A stretch of DNA of 64,000 bases from Pseudarthrobacter sp. NIBRBAC000502770 (GCF_006517815.1 NZ_CP041198.1:2852001-2916000); one strand, 5' to 3'. Shown: positions 43,081-54,303, counted from the first letter of the stretch. The notes: generated by a model from the letters alone, not told the origin. Program-made: numbers and translations.

Positions 43081-43614
43081 TATGGTGGCAGGCCGCTCCC
43101 CCTCATCCCGCGGCGTGGGGCCGGGGGTGCGGCGACCCGTAAATAATGCGTCAAAAAACGGCCGCCCGCGCCCCGGACGGGCCCCTCAGGACCTTTCATT
43201 AAGGCAGGAAAGTGTGTAGAGCCAGGGGGCGCAAGATGCGGTGGGATGAGTCGCCCGAGGACCGCGGCAGGGTGAAGTTCGCCGCGGCAGCCGAGGCCGT
43301 GGAGGGCTACGGCGGCCGGGGGCTGAACGGCCGCGCCCTGCAGCCTGCCAGCGGCTACCTGTTCCCCGACCAGGACGGCGAGGGCTGGTGGGTGGTCTTC
43401 CAGCCCTGGCCGTCAGCCGGCCCGGAGGCGCACCGGGTGCCCGGCGACGTCCTGGCCTGCAACGACTCCTACGGCGACATGGTGCACGTTGTGGTGCTGG
43501 CGTCCGGCGTCTGGGAGGACGACGCCGAGGCCGCCTTCCGCGCACACCGCCCTTCCAGCCTGGCGGACGCAGCCCGGGTTGCCGCCTCGGTGGCGCACAT
43601 CAGCCAGCCACACA

Positions 43615-45591
<1,977 letters not shown>

Positions 45592-45736
45592 CTCTGCCTT
45601 TCCGCGCTGCCCTTTGCACCGCGACCACTGCGAAGCTAGCACCGGGCAAAACGGCGGATCGGCGAAAAGGACCTTTATTGACGAATCCTTTACGCGGGAA
45701 TTTACGACGGCGGCACGCGGCTTTGGTGCCCACCGT

Positions 45737-46315
45737 TTAGGGGCGCGGGCAGGCCTGCCCGACGAGCAACTGCGCAAGGGCCAGGGCGCGCCTGCCGTAC
45801 GTCCCGCCGTCGAGCACTGCCGCCGTGGCGTAGGCGCCGTTGAGGACGATGAGGAGCTCTTCGGCGAGCTGGTCCGGCGACTCCGCTCCGGCGTCGGCCG
45901 CCAGCGAGCTGAACCAGTCGCGCACCTGCTGCTTGTGGCCCACAGCTGCCATGTGGGCCGGGTGCTGGCCGAGCGGAAACTCGGTGCTCGTGTTCAGCAT
46001 CGGGCAGCCCCGGTATGTAGGGCCGGCGCAGTCGGCAGCCAGCACCCTAAACACGGCAAGGAGCTTCTCCCGGGGGTCGTGTTGCCCATCAGCGGCCTGC
46101 CGCATCCGCTCAAACCAGGCGTCGGCACGCCCCTGCACATACGCGGTGGCGAGGGCGTCCTTGGTGGGGAACTGCCGGTAGACGGTGGCGTTTCCAACCC
46201 CGCATTCCTTGACCACCGTATCCATGCCCACGGCCCGGATTCCCTGCTGGTAGAACAGCCGGGTGGCCACATCCAGGACATTGCGCCGGTTCTCCTCCGC
46301 CGTCCTTCGCACCAT
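45737..46315 (-). CDS. TetR-family repressor
   Basis: 192 residues from ATG 46315 (GAGGGAGTGTGG upstream). The N-terminal HTH is [20 protein letters not shown] then [20 protein letters not shown]. The C-terminal part has a TetR_C_33-like pattern with two cysteines ([13 protein letters not shown]), possibly redox or electrophile sensing. It faces the reductase-like gene across a perfect palindrome and should repress it. Confidence 0.92.
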   Translation of the reverse strand: MVRRTAEENRRNVLDVATRLFYQQGIRAVGMDTVVKECGVGNATVYRQFPTKDALATAYVQGRADAWFERMRQAADGQHDPREKLLAVFRVLAADCAGPTYRGCPMLNTSTEFPLGQHPAHMAAVGHKQQVRDWFSSLAADAGAESPDQLAEELLIVLNGAYATAAVLDGGTYGRRALALAQLLVGQACPRP

Positions 46316-46369
46316 TCGGACCACACTCCCTCGAAAGCTTCTGCACTCTGCTTGGCCTTAAGTTTGACA

Positions 46370-46385
46370 GACGGAACGTTCCGTC
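46370..46385. promoter_or_regulatory. TetR operator, perfect 16-bp palindrome
   Basis: GACGGAACGTTCCGTC is a perfect palindrome midway between the divergent tetR and reductase-like genes. A weaker copy GAACGATCCGTC (46399-46410) lies 13 bp downstream, so two dimers may bind. Confidence 0.85.
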
Positions 46386-46450
46386 ACAAACTAAATGAGA
46401 ACGATCCGTCACAATCAACACCGTCCCCACGGACCCACCAAGGAGCATCC

Positions 46451-47128
46451 ATGAACATCGCCGTCCTCGGCACCGGCATCGTCGGCCGGACCATCGCAGC
46501 CCGCCTGGCAGAGCTGGGCCACAATGTCACCATCGGCACCCGCGATCCGGAGGCCACCCTCGCGCGCACGGCCCCGGACGCCATGGGAACTCCCCCGTTC
46601 GCCGGCTGGGCCGCCGAAAACCCGGGCATCGCCGTCGCCGGTTTCGCCGACGCTGCGGTCGGCGCCGAACTCATCGTCAACGCAACCAACGGCAATGCGT
46701 CCCTGGACGTCCTGGCAGCGGCAGGCGCCGGGAACCTTGACGGCAAGGTAATCCTGGACATCGCCAACCCGCTCGATTTCAGCAAGGGCATGCCGCCCAC
46801 CCTGTTCGTCAAGGACACCGACTCCCTCGGCGAACAGATCCAGCGCACCTTCCCTGCCTCGCGGGTGGTGAAGTCCCTCAATACGCTCAACGCCGACCTC
46901 ATGGCGCGCCCCACGCTCCTGGCCGACCCCGGCACGGTCTTCGTCTCCGGCAACGACGCGGACGCCAAGAACACCGTCACGGGCCTCCTGAAGGACTTCG
47001 GCCATGACGATGTCATCGACCTCGGCGACATCTCCACCGCCCGCGGCACCGAAATGCTCCTGCCCGTTTGGCTGCGCCTCTGGGGCGCGCTGGGCACCCC
47101 GGCGTTCAACTTCAAGATCGTCCGGTAA
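46451..47128 (+). CDS. NADPH/F420 reductase-like Rossmann protein
   Basis: 225 residues from ATG 46451 (AAGGAGCATCC upstream). MNIAVLGTGIVGRTIAARLA is the dinucleotide loop of the F420-dependent NADP reductase family (PF03807), followed by TIGTRDPEATLA with the arginine that reads NADP phosphate. The C-terminal half has VVKSLNTLNADLM, as in the family. The role is probably an NADP-linked reductase under the divergent TetR; whether F420 is used cannot be told. Confidence 0.85.
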   Translation: MNIAVLGTGIVGRTIAARLAELGHNVTIGTRDPEATLARTAPDAMGTPPFAGWAAENPGIAVAGFADAAVGAELIVNATNGNASLDVLAAAGAGNLDGKVILDIANPLDFSKGMPPTLFVKDTDSLGEQIQRTFPASRVVKSLNTLNADLMARPTLLADPGTVFVSGNDADAKNTVTGLLKDFGHDDVIDLGDISTARGTEMLLPVWLRLWGALGTPAFNFKIVR

Positions 47129-47155
47129 GCCCGCGCCTGCCGGCCCTGGTACGGG

Positions 47156-47839
47156 TTATGGCTCGAAGCGGTAGCCCATCCCGGCCTCGGTGAGCAGGTG
47201 CCGGGGCCGGGCCGGGTCCTTTTCCAGCTTGCGGCGCAGCTGGCCCATGTAAACGCGCAGGTAGTGGGTTTCGTTGTCGTAGCCCGGGCCCCAGATCCTG
47301 GCCAGCATCTGCTGCTGGGTGATCAGCCGGCCCGGGTTCCGCACCAGCAGTTCCAGGATGGCCCACTCGCGCGGGGTGAGCCGGACCGGTTCCCCTTCCC
47401 GGGTCACCTTCCGGTTGGCCAGGTCCACCTCGAAGTCCCCCACGTCGACGGCGGGCGGGTCCTCGGCAACCTCGGGCGCGCTGCTCCGGCGGCCGGCGAC
47501 GCGCAGCCTTGCCAGGAGCTCGTCCAGCCCGAACGGCTTGGTCACGTAGTCGTCGGCGCCGGCGTCCAGGGCCCTGACCTTGTCCACGGACCCGTGCCGG
47601 GCGGAGAGCACGATGATGGGCATGCTGCTGGTGCGGCGGACGCGGGTGATCACGTCCACGCCGTTGATGTCCGGCAGGCCCAGGTCCAGCACCATGACAT
47701 CCGGGTGCCCGCCTTCCGCATGCCTGAGCGCGGCCGCCCCGTCCAGGGCCGTAAGCACCCGGTACCCCTCCGCCTGCAGGTTCACCTGCAGGGCGCGCAG
47801 CAGCTGCGGTTCATCGTCAACGATCAGGACTGTCCTCAT
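47156..47839 (-). CDS. kdpE: Response regulator KdpE
   Basis: 227 residues. The receiver has LIVDDEPQLLRAL and VMVLDLGLPDINGVDVI (phosphoacceptor Asp near 53), with the lysine in VTKPFGLDEL. The winged helix contains LTPREWAILELLVRNPGRLI and THYLRVYMGQLRRKLE, a KdpE hallmark. The start overlaps the kdpD stop by four bases. No kdpFABC genes are in the window. Confidence 0.93.
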   Translation of the reverse strand: MRTVLIVDDEPQLLRALQVNLQAEGYRVLTALDGAAALRHAEGGHPDVMVLDLGLPDINGVDVITRVRRTSSMPIIVLSARHGSVDKVRALDAGADDYVTKPFGLDELLARLRVAGRRSSAPEVAEDPPAVDVGDFEVDLANRKVTREGEPVRLTPREWAILELLVRNPGRLITQQQMLARIWGPGYDNETHYLRVYMGQLRRKLEKDPARPRHLLTEAGMGYRFEP

Positions 47840-50412
47840 ACTGTTGCGGTGCCTGCTTCCCGGCGGATGTTGGGGCTGTAGGGCCCGGTGGACAGCGGCA
47901 GCCGGACCACCATGGTCAGCCCTCCGCCCGGAGTCGGCTCGGGCACCAGCTGGCCGCCCATCGCCTCGGTAAAGCCCTTCGCCACGGCCAGGCCCAGCCC
48001 GATGCCCAGACCTTCCGGCGCATCGTCAAGCCGCTGGAACGGCCGGAACATCTCCACTACCGCGGCAGCGGGCACACCCTGCCCGTGATCGACGATGCGC
48101 AGCTCGCCAAACGGCGTGCCGCCGTCGTCCGCTGCGTTGGCGGCTCCCGACACGCCCACGATCACCACGTCCGAGCCGGGCGCGTACTTGAGCGCGTTTT
48201 CCACGATGTTGGCGATGACCCGCTCCAGCATGCCCAGGTCTGCGTCCACGGCCGGCATGTTGGGTGCGAGGTCGATCCGGATGCGCTCCGTGGGGATGCC
48301 GCGCAGGGCGTCCTCGATGGCATCGCGCCACGTGACCGGGGCGGTGTGCGGTGCAGCCGATCCGCTGGAGATCCGGGACATGTCCAGGAGATTGGAGATG
48401 AGGGCGTCCAGGCGCTCGGTGTAGGAATCAATGGTGGCCAGCATCTCCTCTTGCACCTCCGCCGGGAGCCTGCTGTTCTGGCGGCGGAGCGCGGTGACCG
48501 CCAGCTTGATCCCTGCCAGCGGCGTGCGAAGGTCGTGGCTGACCGCGCTCAGGATTGCGGTGCGGACGCTGTTGCCCTCCGCCAGTTTCGTGGTGCTTTT
48601 CAGGGTGCGCTGCAGGGCGTGGTGTTGCCGGAGCAGCAGGAGGTGGGCTCCGTGGGCGGCCAGCAGGAGCCGGTCCCCTGCCGTCAGGGTGCGGCCGGAC
48701 AGGACCAGGGCGGTCCGGGGATCGGCCAGTTCCACGTTGTCAGTGAGCGCGGTTGCCGCCTCCGGGGACGGTGGCGGCGCGTCCCCGGAAAACGCCTGCA
48801 GTTCCCACGTGTCCTGCCTGTCCCCGGTACGGGTGAAGAGGCCCGCGGCCCGGACCTGGAAGGTTTCGCGGGCCTTGTCCAGGAAACCGGCAACGGTATC
48901 GTCCGCAAGGAGTGCATCCCTGGCGAGGTCGGCGAGGGTGGTGGCCTCGGCACGGGCGCGGACAGCTTCCCGCGCCCGGCGTTCAGACAGGCCCACCACC
49001 AGGGACACGGCCACCGCGGCCCCGAGGAAGACCAGCAGGGCAAAGACGTTCTGCGGGTCACTGATGTTGAACGTGCCCACCGGGTCCGTTTCGAAGTAGT
49101 TCAGCAGCAGCGACGCCAGGACGGCTGCGAACACGGCCGGCCACAGCCCGCCGATGAACGCCACCGCCATCACCCCGGTCAGGTGCACCAGGGCGTGGGT
49201 GGCGAGGTTCAGGTCGCGGCTGAAGGACAGGAGGGTGGAGGCCAGCACGGGGAGGAGCACCGCGAGGATATAGCCAACCGTGGTGCGCGTGCGGCTGAGG
49301 GCTGCGGGGGTATGCCGCGGGAGTCCGCGGGCCGCGGGCGGATGGGAGACCAGATGCACGTCGATGTCGCCGGATTCCCGCACCACCCTTGACGCCACGC
49401 CCCTGCCCAGGACGCGGCTCCAGAAGCTTCCCGGTGCTGCCCCGAGGACAATCTGGGTTGCGTTGGCGCTCCGGGCGAATTCCAGCAGAGACTGCGCCGG
49501 GTCATCCCCGGACACCGTGTGGAAGGTGCCGCCGAGGTCAGTGATGAGCTGCCGCTGCGCCTCCACGGTTTGTTCCGACGCCTCCCGCCGTGCGGTGGTG
49601 CCTCGCACGTGGACGGCCAGGAGTTCGCTGCCGTTGACGCGGGACAGGATCCGGGCTGCCCGCCGAATGAGCACCTCGTCCCCGGGGGAGCCGGCAAGCC
49701 CTACCACCACCCGTTCGCGGGTGGGCCACGCGGCGGTGATGCCCTGGCTTTCCCGGTACGCCGCCAGGCCTTCCTCCACCCGGTCCGCGAGCCAGATCAG
49801 GGCCATTCCGCGCAGGGCCAGCAGGGTGCCGGGCCGGTACTCGTTGGCCAGGGCGGCATCGATCCTGTCCGCCGGGAAGATCCTGCCGTCCGCCACCCTC
49901 TGGCGCAGGAGCGCAGGTGGGATGTCCACAAGCTCAATGTGGTCCGCCCGCCGCACAATCCCATCCGGCACCGTTGCGTCCGGCGGATCGTCGATGATCG
50001 CGGCAACCACGTCCCTGAGGGACCCCAGCTGCTGCACGCAAAGGGTGGACAGCACGTCGATGCCCGCCACCAGCAGCTCCTCGATATCCTGCCATCTCTG
50101 CTGGTTCCTGCTGCCTGGGGCGTTGACGTGTGCGTACTCGTCCACTACGGCCACATCCGGCTTCCGTTCCAGCACGGCGTCCACGTCCAGGGCCGGCACC
50201 CCTGCTCCCGTCGTACCGCCCGAAAGGCGCGGCGCAACGGCGTCGAGCCCTTCTGCGAGCTGCCGCGTCTCCTCCCGGCCGTGGTCCGCTGCGATGCCGA
50301 CCACGACGTCCCTGCCCCCGGCCAGCAGCCGGTGCGCTTCCCGCAGCGCGGCGTATGTGGTGCCCGCGCCGGGCGCCGCGCCCAGAAAGATCCGAAGGGT
50401 TCCGCGTGACAT
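47836..50412 (-). CDS. kdpD: Sensor kinase KdpD (Walker A variant)
   Basis: 858 residues from ATG 50412. Domains in order: KdpD N-terminal domain with variant Walker A GAAPGAGTTYAAL (residues 11-23; the lysine of GKT is Thr18) and VVDEYAHVNAPGSRN; a USP-like domain (RVVVGLAGSPGDEVLIRRAA); four helices (about 405-505); a GAF-like linker; HisKA with SAVSHDLRTPLAGIKLAV; HATPase with NIVENALKYAP and GIGLGLAVAKGF. It senses low K+/turgor and acts on KdpE. The lost Walker A lysine should abolish or change ATP binding in the N-terminal domain. The kdpFABC pump genes are not nearby. Confidence 0.92.
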   Translation of the reverse strand: MSRGTLRIFLGAAPGAGTTYAALREAHRLLAGGRDVVVGIAADHGREETRQLAEGLDAVAPRLSGGTTGAGVPALDVDAVLERKPDVAVVDEYAHVNAPGSRNQQRWQDIEELLVAGIDVLSTLCVQQLGSLRDVVAAIIDDPPDATVPDGIVRRADHIELVDIPPALLRQRVADGRIFPADRIDAALANEYRPGTLLALRGMALIWLADRVEEGLAAYRESQGITAAWPTRERVVVGLAGSPGDEVLIRRAARILSRVNGSELLAVHVRGTTARREASEQTVEAQRQLITDLGGTFHTVSGDDPAQSLLEFARSANATQIVLGAAPGSFWSRVLGRGVASRVVRESGDIDVHLVSHPPAARGLPRHTPAALSRTRTTVGYILAVLLPVLASTLLSFSRDLNLATHALVHLTGVMAVAFIGGLWPAVFAAVLASLLLNYFETDPVGTFNISDPQNVFALLVFLGAAVAVSLVVGLSERRAREAVRARAEATTLADLARDALLADDTVAGFLDKARETFQVRAAGLFTRTGDRQDTWELQAFSGDAPPPSPEAATALTDNVELADPRTALVLSGRTLTAGDRLLLAAHGAHLLLLRQHHALQRTLKSTTKLAEGNSVRTAILSAVSHDLRTPLAGIKLAVTALRRQNSRLPAEVQEEMLATIDSYTERLDALISNLLDMSRISSGSAAPHTAPVTWRDAIEDALRGIPTERIRIDLAPNMPAVDADLGMLERVIANIVENALKYAPGSDVVIVGVSGAANAADDGGTPFGELRIVDHGQGVPAAAVVEMFRPFQRLDDAPEGLGIGLGLAVAKGFTEAMGGQLVPEPTPGGGLTMVVRLPLSTGPYSPNIRREAGTATV

Positions 50413-50473
50413 ACCCACAGTCTTATCCTGTCCGGTCGCCTGGGCCAACTTCCGGCCTGCGGGAGCGGTGGTA

Positions 50474-50550
50474 GTGATGGGGCGTCGCAGGAAAACCTGC
50501 CAAAAGTGATGGGGCGTCACAGGAAAACGTGCCAAAAGTGATGGGGCGTC
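50474..50550. repeat. 32-bp tandem repeat array, 2.4 copies
   Basis: GTGATGGGGCGTC begins at 50474, 50506 and 50538, exactly 32 bp apart; the rest of each unit is CAGGAAAACNTGCCAAAA-like. On the other strand the unit reads CGCCCCATCAC...CACGTTTTCC, the same framework as the array at 18164-18343, with a changed middle. It lies between the divergent kdpD and fetB-like genes. Confidence 0.9.
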
Positions 50551-50589
50551 TGGGAAGGGACGACGGCGGGCGCTCAGTAAGCTGGCAGG

Positions 50590-51336
50590 ATGTCCTTTTT
50601 TGCCGCCCCGCTGCCCACCCTGGCGGCCATTGCCATCCTGGCGGCACTCACGGTGGGCATCCTGTGGGGCTCGCGGACGCCGTCGTACCTCTCCCCTGCC
50701 CTGGCCATCCTGCGCGGCGCGGCGCAGCTGGCCGTGATCAGCCTGGTGCTGGGCGGCGTGATCAGCAACCCGCTGTGGGTGGGGGCGGCCCTGCTGGTGA
50801 TGTTCAGCGTGGCGTCCGTGACCGCGACGCGGCGCCTCACCTGGTCCTGGCGGCGCTTTGGGCTGGTGGCCGGAACCATGGCCGCCGGGATCCTGGTGAC
50901 GGTCGCCGTCGTGTTTGGAACCGGCGCCATTGAGTTCTCGCCCCGGTACGCGCTGGCGGTGGGCGGGATCGTGATTGGCAACTCCATGACCATCGCCACC
51001 CTGGCCGGAAGGCGGTTCTTCGAGGCGGTGGTGGAGCAGTGGGACCAGGTGGAGGGGTGGCTCGCGCTGGGTGCCACGCCGCGGCAGGCAACCCTGGTCC
51101 AGGCCCGGCAGGCGGTGCACTCGGCGCTGATTCCCTCCACGGACCAGACCAAGACCACCGGCCTGGTGACCCTCCCGGGAGCCTTCGTCGGGGCGATCTT
51201 CGGCGGCGCCTCCCCGTTCGAGGCAGGCCGGTTCCAGGTGGTGGTGCTCGCCTCGATCATGGCAGCCGGGTCCATTACCGCCGTGGCCCTGATCCGTTCA
51301 CTGGGCAACGTCAAGGTCCGCCCCGACCCGCTGTAG
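50590..51336 (+). CDS. FetB-like (UPF0014) membrane permease
   Basis: 248 residues with six to seven helices. The family core is LRGAAQLAVISLVLGGV, IGNSMTIATLAGRRFFEAV and LPGAFVGAIFGGASPFEAGR, as in E. coli FetB, which works with the ATPase FetA in iron export. No fetA-like ATPase is adjacent here, so its partner must be elsewhere. The 32-bp repeats end 39 nt before its ATG. Confidence 0.85.
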   Translation: MSFFAAPLPTLAAIAILAALTVGILWGSRTPSYLSPALAILRGAAQLAVISLVLGGVISNPLWVGAALLVMFSVASVTATRRLTWSWRRFGLVAGTMAAGILVTVAVVFGTGAIEFSPRYALAVGGIVIGNSMTIATLAGRRFFEAVVEQWDQVEGWLALGATPRQATLVQARQAVHSALIPSTDQTKTTGLVTLPGAFVGAIFGGASPFEAGRFQVVVLASIMAAGSITAVALIRSLGNVKVRPDPL

Positions 51337-51395
51337 GCCACCGCGTGGCCCGGCGCAAATCCATTTCCGCTGCGCAAAGGCATTCCCGCGGCGCC

Positions 51396-51437
51396 AAAAC
51401 GCCGGCGCTACGGATATTCCGGTAGCCCCGGCGTTTT
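51396..51437. terminator. Bidirectional hairpin terminator
   Basis: AAAACGCCGG (51396-51405) pairs with CCGGCGTTTT (51428-51437), with an inner GCTAC/GTAGC stem, between the convergent fetB-like and yceI-like genes. The A and T runs on each side suit termination in both directions. The surrounding DNA (from 51370, TGCGCAAAGGCATTCCC, to GCGCGTCG ending 51446) looks like a diverged member of the dispersed hairpin family. Confidence 0.8.
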
Positions 51438-51478
51438 CGCGCGTCGAGAAGTAACGGGCGCGGCGGGAACCTGCGGGA

Positions 51479-52024
51479 TTAGGCCTGCTTGACCAGGGCC
51501 GCTTCGAGGTTGATCTTCACCTTGTCGCTGACCAGCAGGCCGCCGGCTTCCAGCGCCGCGTTCCAGGTGAGCCCGAATTCCTTGCGGCTGATCTCGGTCT
51601 CGGCGGAGAAGCCGGCCCGGGTGGCCCCGAACGGGTCAACGGCCACGCCGGTGAATTCGACCTCCAGCTCCACAGGCTTGGTCACGCCCTTGATGGTCAG
51701 GTCCCCGGTCAGGGTGTAATCCTCCCCGTCCCCTTCGATGGAGGTGCCGCGGAACGTCATCTCGGGATACTTCTCGACATCGAAGAAGTCCGCGCCGCGC
51801 ACGTGTGCGTCGCGGTTGGCGTCACCGGAGTCGAAGCTTGCGGTGGAGACCGTGGCGTGCACCGACGAGTCAGCCAGCGACTCGCCCACGCGTGCCTCGG
51901 CCTGGGCTTCAGTGAAGCGGCCGCGGACCTTGCTGATCCCGGCATGGCGGACGCTGAAGCCGATCTCGCTGTGCGACATGTCCAGGGTCCAGGTTCCCGG
52001 CGTGATGTCCTTGGGAAGGGTCAT
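51479..52024 (-). CDS. YceI-family protein
   Basis: 181 residues from ATG 52024 (AAGGAGAATGACA upstream; ATG 52030 is alternative). The YceI lipocalin-like fold is shown by TWTLDMSHSEIGFSVRHAG, ADFFDVEKYPEMTFRGTSIE and LTIKGVTKPVELEVEFTG. There is no signal peptide, so it is cytosolic, as is usual in actinobacteria. It may bind a polyisoprenoid. It is a single-gene unit. Confidence 0.92.
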   Translation of the reverse strand: MTLPKDITPGTWTLDMSHSEIGFSVRHAGISKVRGRFTEAQAEARVGESLADSSVHATVSTASFDSGDANRDAHVRGADFFDVEKYPEMTFRGTSIEGDGEDYTLTGDLTIKGVTKPVELEVEFTGVAVDPFGATRAGFSAETEISRKEFGLTWNAALEAGGLLVSDKVKINLEAALVKQA

Positions 52025-52133
52025 TGTCATTCTCCTTGCTCGTAGGGCCGCAGGCTCGGCTGCCCGCTAAAGGGCGCAAGACTGCGGATGCCCCTAATAT
52101 TCCCCCTAAATCCCACAACGAGAACAGGGCCGA

Positions 52134-52598
52134 ATGAACCGGAAGGGAACTTCGGGCGTATACATAAGCGTGGCTCTACGATTACTGACCGCCCTGGCGC
52201 TGTTCATCGATGCCGGCGTGCACCTGTTCCTGGCCCCGGGCTACCAGAACACGCAGCCGGGCACCGTCAGCCAGGGCACCTTGTTCCTGCTCGAAGCGGC
52301 GGCCGCGCTGGTGGCAGGCGTTTACGTCCTGGTCCGCGGCAGCAGGGCTGCCTATGCCGTGGCCCTGGTGGTGGCCCTCAGCGCGTTCGCCGCCGTCGTG
52401 CTGTACCGGTACGTTGACATCCCTGCCATCGGACCGATCCCGGCCATGTACGACCCCGTCTGGTTCTTCTCCAAATCCCTCAGCGCCGTTGCCGAGGGAG
52501 CCGGGGCCCTCCTGGCGCTTGCCGGCCTGGTCCGCGGCCGCCGCAGGGGAACGTCCGACGCCGGCGCAGGAGTCCGGTCCCGGCGCTTCCGGCGGTGA
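52134..52598 (+). CDS. Four-helix membrane protein, unknown function
   Basis: 154 residues from ATG 52134 (CAGGG upstream). Four helices are expected (about 11-30, 45-64, 69-88 and 113-135), with an extracytoplasmic loop containing FLAPGYQNTQPGTVSQG and a second YVDIPAIGPIPAMYDPVWF. The C-terminus is basic (RGRRRGTSDAG). It resembles uncharacterised actinobacterial membrane proteins; no function is assigned. It lies 43 nt before the CDP-alcohol transferase gene. Confidence 0.7.
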   Translation: MNRKGTSGVYISVALRLLTALALFIDAGVHLFLAPGYQNTQPGTVSQGTLFLLEAAAALVAGVYVLVRGSRAAYAVALVVALSAFAAVVLYRYVDIPAIGPIPAMYDPVWFFSKSLSAVAEGAGALLALAGLVRGRRRGTSDAGAGVRSRRFRR

Positions 52599-52640
52599 CC
52601 ACCACCCCGGCCGTTGTTAGCATGCGAGGGGAGGTGGGCG

Positions 52641-53375
52641 ATGAGCGGGGCTGAGCGGGCGGTGCCGGACGCCTTCGGGGCCGTTTCGGGGTACGTGTTC
52701 TCGGCCCTGGTGCTGACGTCCGTGTCCCCGTCCGGACTGCTCCTCCAACTGGCCGGCCTGTGCGCGGGAGCAGTGGTGACGGGGGCCGCCGTCGGCTCGG
52801 TGCTGCGGCGGATTCCACGCTTCTCGACGCCGGCGGACCGGGTGACCCTGCTGCGCGCCATCCTGGTGGCCCTGTGCGCGGTGCTGGCGGTTCCGCAGTT
52901 GTTCACGGGCCGCCGCACCGACCTGCTCCTGCCCCTCCTGGGTGCCGCGGCGTTCCTCCTGGACGGGCTGGACGGCGTGGTGGCGCGGCGCACCGGAACC
53001 TCCTCGGCCGCCGGAGCGCGGTTCGATTCCGCCACCGACGCCGCCCTGGTGCTGGTGCTGTCCGTCGGAGCCGCTCCCGTGGCCGGCCCGTGGACGCTGG
53101 CCATCGGGGCCATGTATTACGCCTTCGTGGCCGCGGGCTTGCTCCGGCCGCAGCTTCGCGCGGTGCTGCCGGCCAGCGTGTCCCGCAAGGCCATCGGGGC
53201 GTTCCAGCCGTTTGCGCTGCTCATTGCCCTGCTCCCGGGCGTCCCTGTCCTGGCCGCGGGCCTGGTTCCCGCGCTGGCCCTCGGTTTGCTCGCCGTGTCC
53301 TTTACCCGCGACGTGGTCCAGCTGGAGCGCCTGCACCGTGCCGGGCTGCGGGAAGTTCCCGCCGGAATTTCCTAG
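52641..53375 (+). CDS. CDP-alcohol phosphatidyltransferase
   Basis: 244 residues from ATG 52641 (GAGGGGAGGTG upstream). The full catalytic motif D-x2-D-G-x2-A-R-x8-G-x3-D-x3-D is present as DGLDGVVARRTGTSSAAG then ARFDSATD (about 113-138). Six helices are predicted. It makes a phospholipid from a CDP-activated donor; the alcohol is unknown. It is convergent with the fluC genes. Confidence 0.92.
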   Translation: MSGAERAVPDAFGAVSGYVFSALVLTSVSPSGLLLQLAGLCAGAVVTGAAVGSVLRRIPRFSTPADRVTLLRAILVALCAVLAVPQLFTGRRTDLLLPLLGAAAFLLDGLDGVVARRTGTSSAAGARFDSATDAALVLVLSVGAAPVAGPWTLAIGAMYYAFVAAGLLRPQLRAVLPASVSRKAIGAFQPFALLIALLPGVPVLAAGLVPALALGLLAVSFTRDVVQLERLHRAGLREVPAGIS

Positions 53376-53404
53376 CCGGCCTGGGGCCGCTGCATCCGGT
53401 GCCG

Positions 53405-53782
53405 TCAGAGCAGGCCCGCGAGGGCGAAGCCGCCGGCCGCGGCGCCCACCGCGGCCACCGCGGTGCCCACGGCGTTGAGGAGTGCCAGCCCGGTGCGGCG
53501 GGACTGGACCAGGCGGACTGTTTCGAAGCTGGCCGTGCTGAAGGTGGTGTAGCCGCCCAGGAACCCCGTGCCGGCGATGGCCTGCAGCTCGGGTGGGGCC
53601 GCGTGCACGATCACGGCGCCGGCGAGGAGGCCCAGCAGGAACGATCCCGTGACGTTGATGGCGATAGTGCCAACCGGCAGCGCGGTCCTGATTTTGGTGC
53701 GCACCAGCCCGTCCACCACGAAGCGGGTGGCGGCTCCGAGGCCGCCCGCGAGTCCCAGCAGGATGATGGCCAGGGGGCTCAC
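53405..53782 (-). CDS. fluC: Fluoride channel FluC/CrcB, subunit 1
   Basis: 125 residues with four helices. The FluC signature GTIAINVTGSFLLGLLAG (about 38-55) and GFLGGYTTFSTASFE (about 73-87, the phenylalanine-box segment) are intact, with GGLGAATRFVVDG at the N-terminus. It forms a dual-topology channel that lets fluoride leave the cell. It starts with GTG overlapping the stop of the second fluC gene as GTGA. The pair suggests a heterodimer. Confidence 0.95.
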   Translation of the reverse strand: MSPLAIILLGLAGGLGAATRFVVDGLVRTKIRTALPVGTIAINVTGSFLLGLLAGAVIVHAAPPELQAIAGTGFLGGYTTFSTASFETVRLVQSRRTGLALLNAVGTAVAAVGAAAGGFALAGLL

Positions 53783-54303
53783 CGGCGTCCTTCCTTCGCG
53801 GCGGCCGGCCCCGGCCGGCGGGTGGTGCGGCCGTGCTGGGCTGCTGCGAGGCGGATGCCCGCGACGGTTGCCACCGCGCCGGCCACCACGGAGGCGCCGA
53901 CGTAGAGGACGGCATCGGCACTGCGGCCGGTATTGACCAGGGTGGTGGCTTCCACGGCCAGGGTGCTGTAGGTGGTGAAGGCGCCCATGAACCCGGTGCC
54001 CACCAGCAGCCGGACCAGCCTCAGCCGGCCGGCGTCGGGCCCCCGGCGGACCAGTGCCTCCAGCAAGGCGCCGAGCAGGAACGCACCGGCCAGGTTGATG
54101 GCCAGGGTGGGAAGCGGCCAGCCGCCCGGTGCGGGCAGGACGCCGCTTACCCCGTAGCGGGCCAGCGCGCCGAAGATTCCGCCGATGATGACCACCAGGA
54201 CAAACCCGGGGTGCAGGTGGACCGGCCGGTGGACGCGCGCCCCGCCCAGGGTTCCCAGGTCTGCTGCGTCCTGCGCTTCGGTCCTGGGGACGGGCTGCTC
54301 CAT
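53779..54303 (-). CDS. fluC: Fluoride channel FluC/CrcB, subunit 2
   Basis: 174 residues. After a 30-residue extension, the channel core has IIGGIFGALARYGVSG, TLAINLAGAFLLGALLEALV and GTGFMGAFTTYSTLAVEA. The C-terminal tail is basic. ATG 54303 shares one base with the stop of the USP gene. With fluC1 and usp it forms one operon behind a probable fluoride riboswitch. Confidence 0.95.
   Translation of the reverse strand: MEQPVPRTEAQDAADLGTLGGARVHRPVHLHPGFVLVVIIGGIFGALARYGVSGVLPAPGGWPLPTLAINLAGAFLLGALLEALVRRGPDAGRLRLVRLLVGTGFMGAFTTYSTLAVEATTLVNTGRSADAVLYVGASVVAGAVATVAGIRLAAAQHGRTTRRPGPAAAKEGRR

Noticed and set aside
50413..51120. N-terminal extension of KdpD through the 32-bp repeats
   Set aside because: The extension translates repeat DNA and the antisense of the FetB-like gene; the ATG at 50412 starts the conserved KdpD domain.
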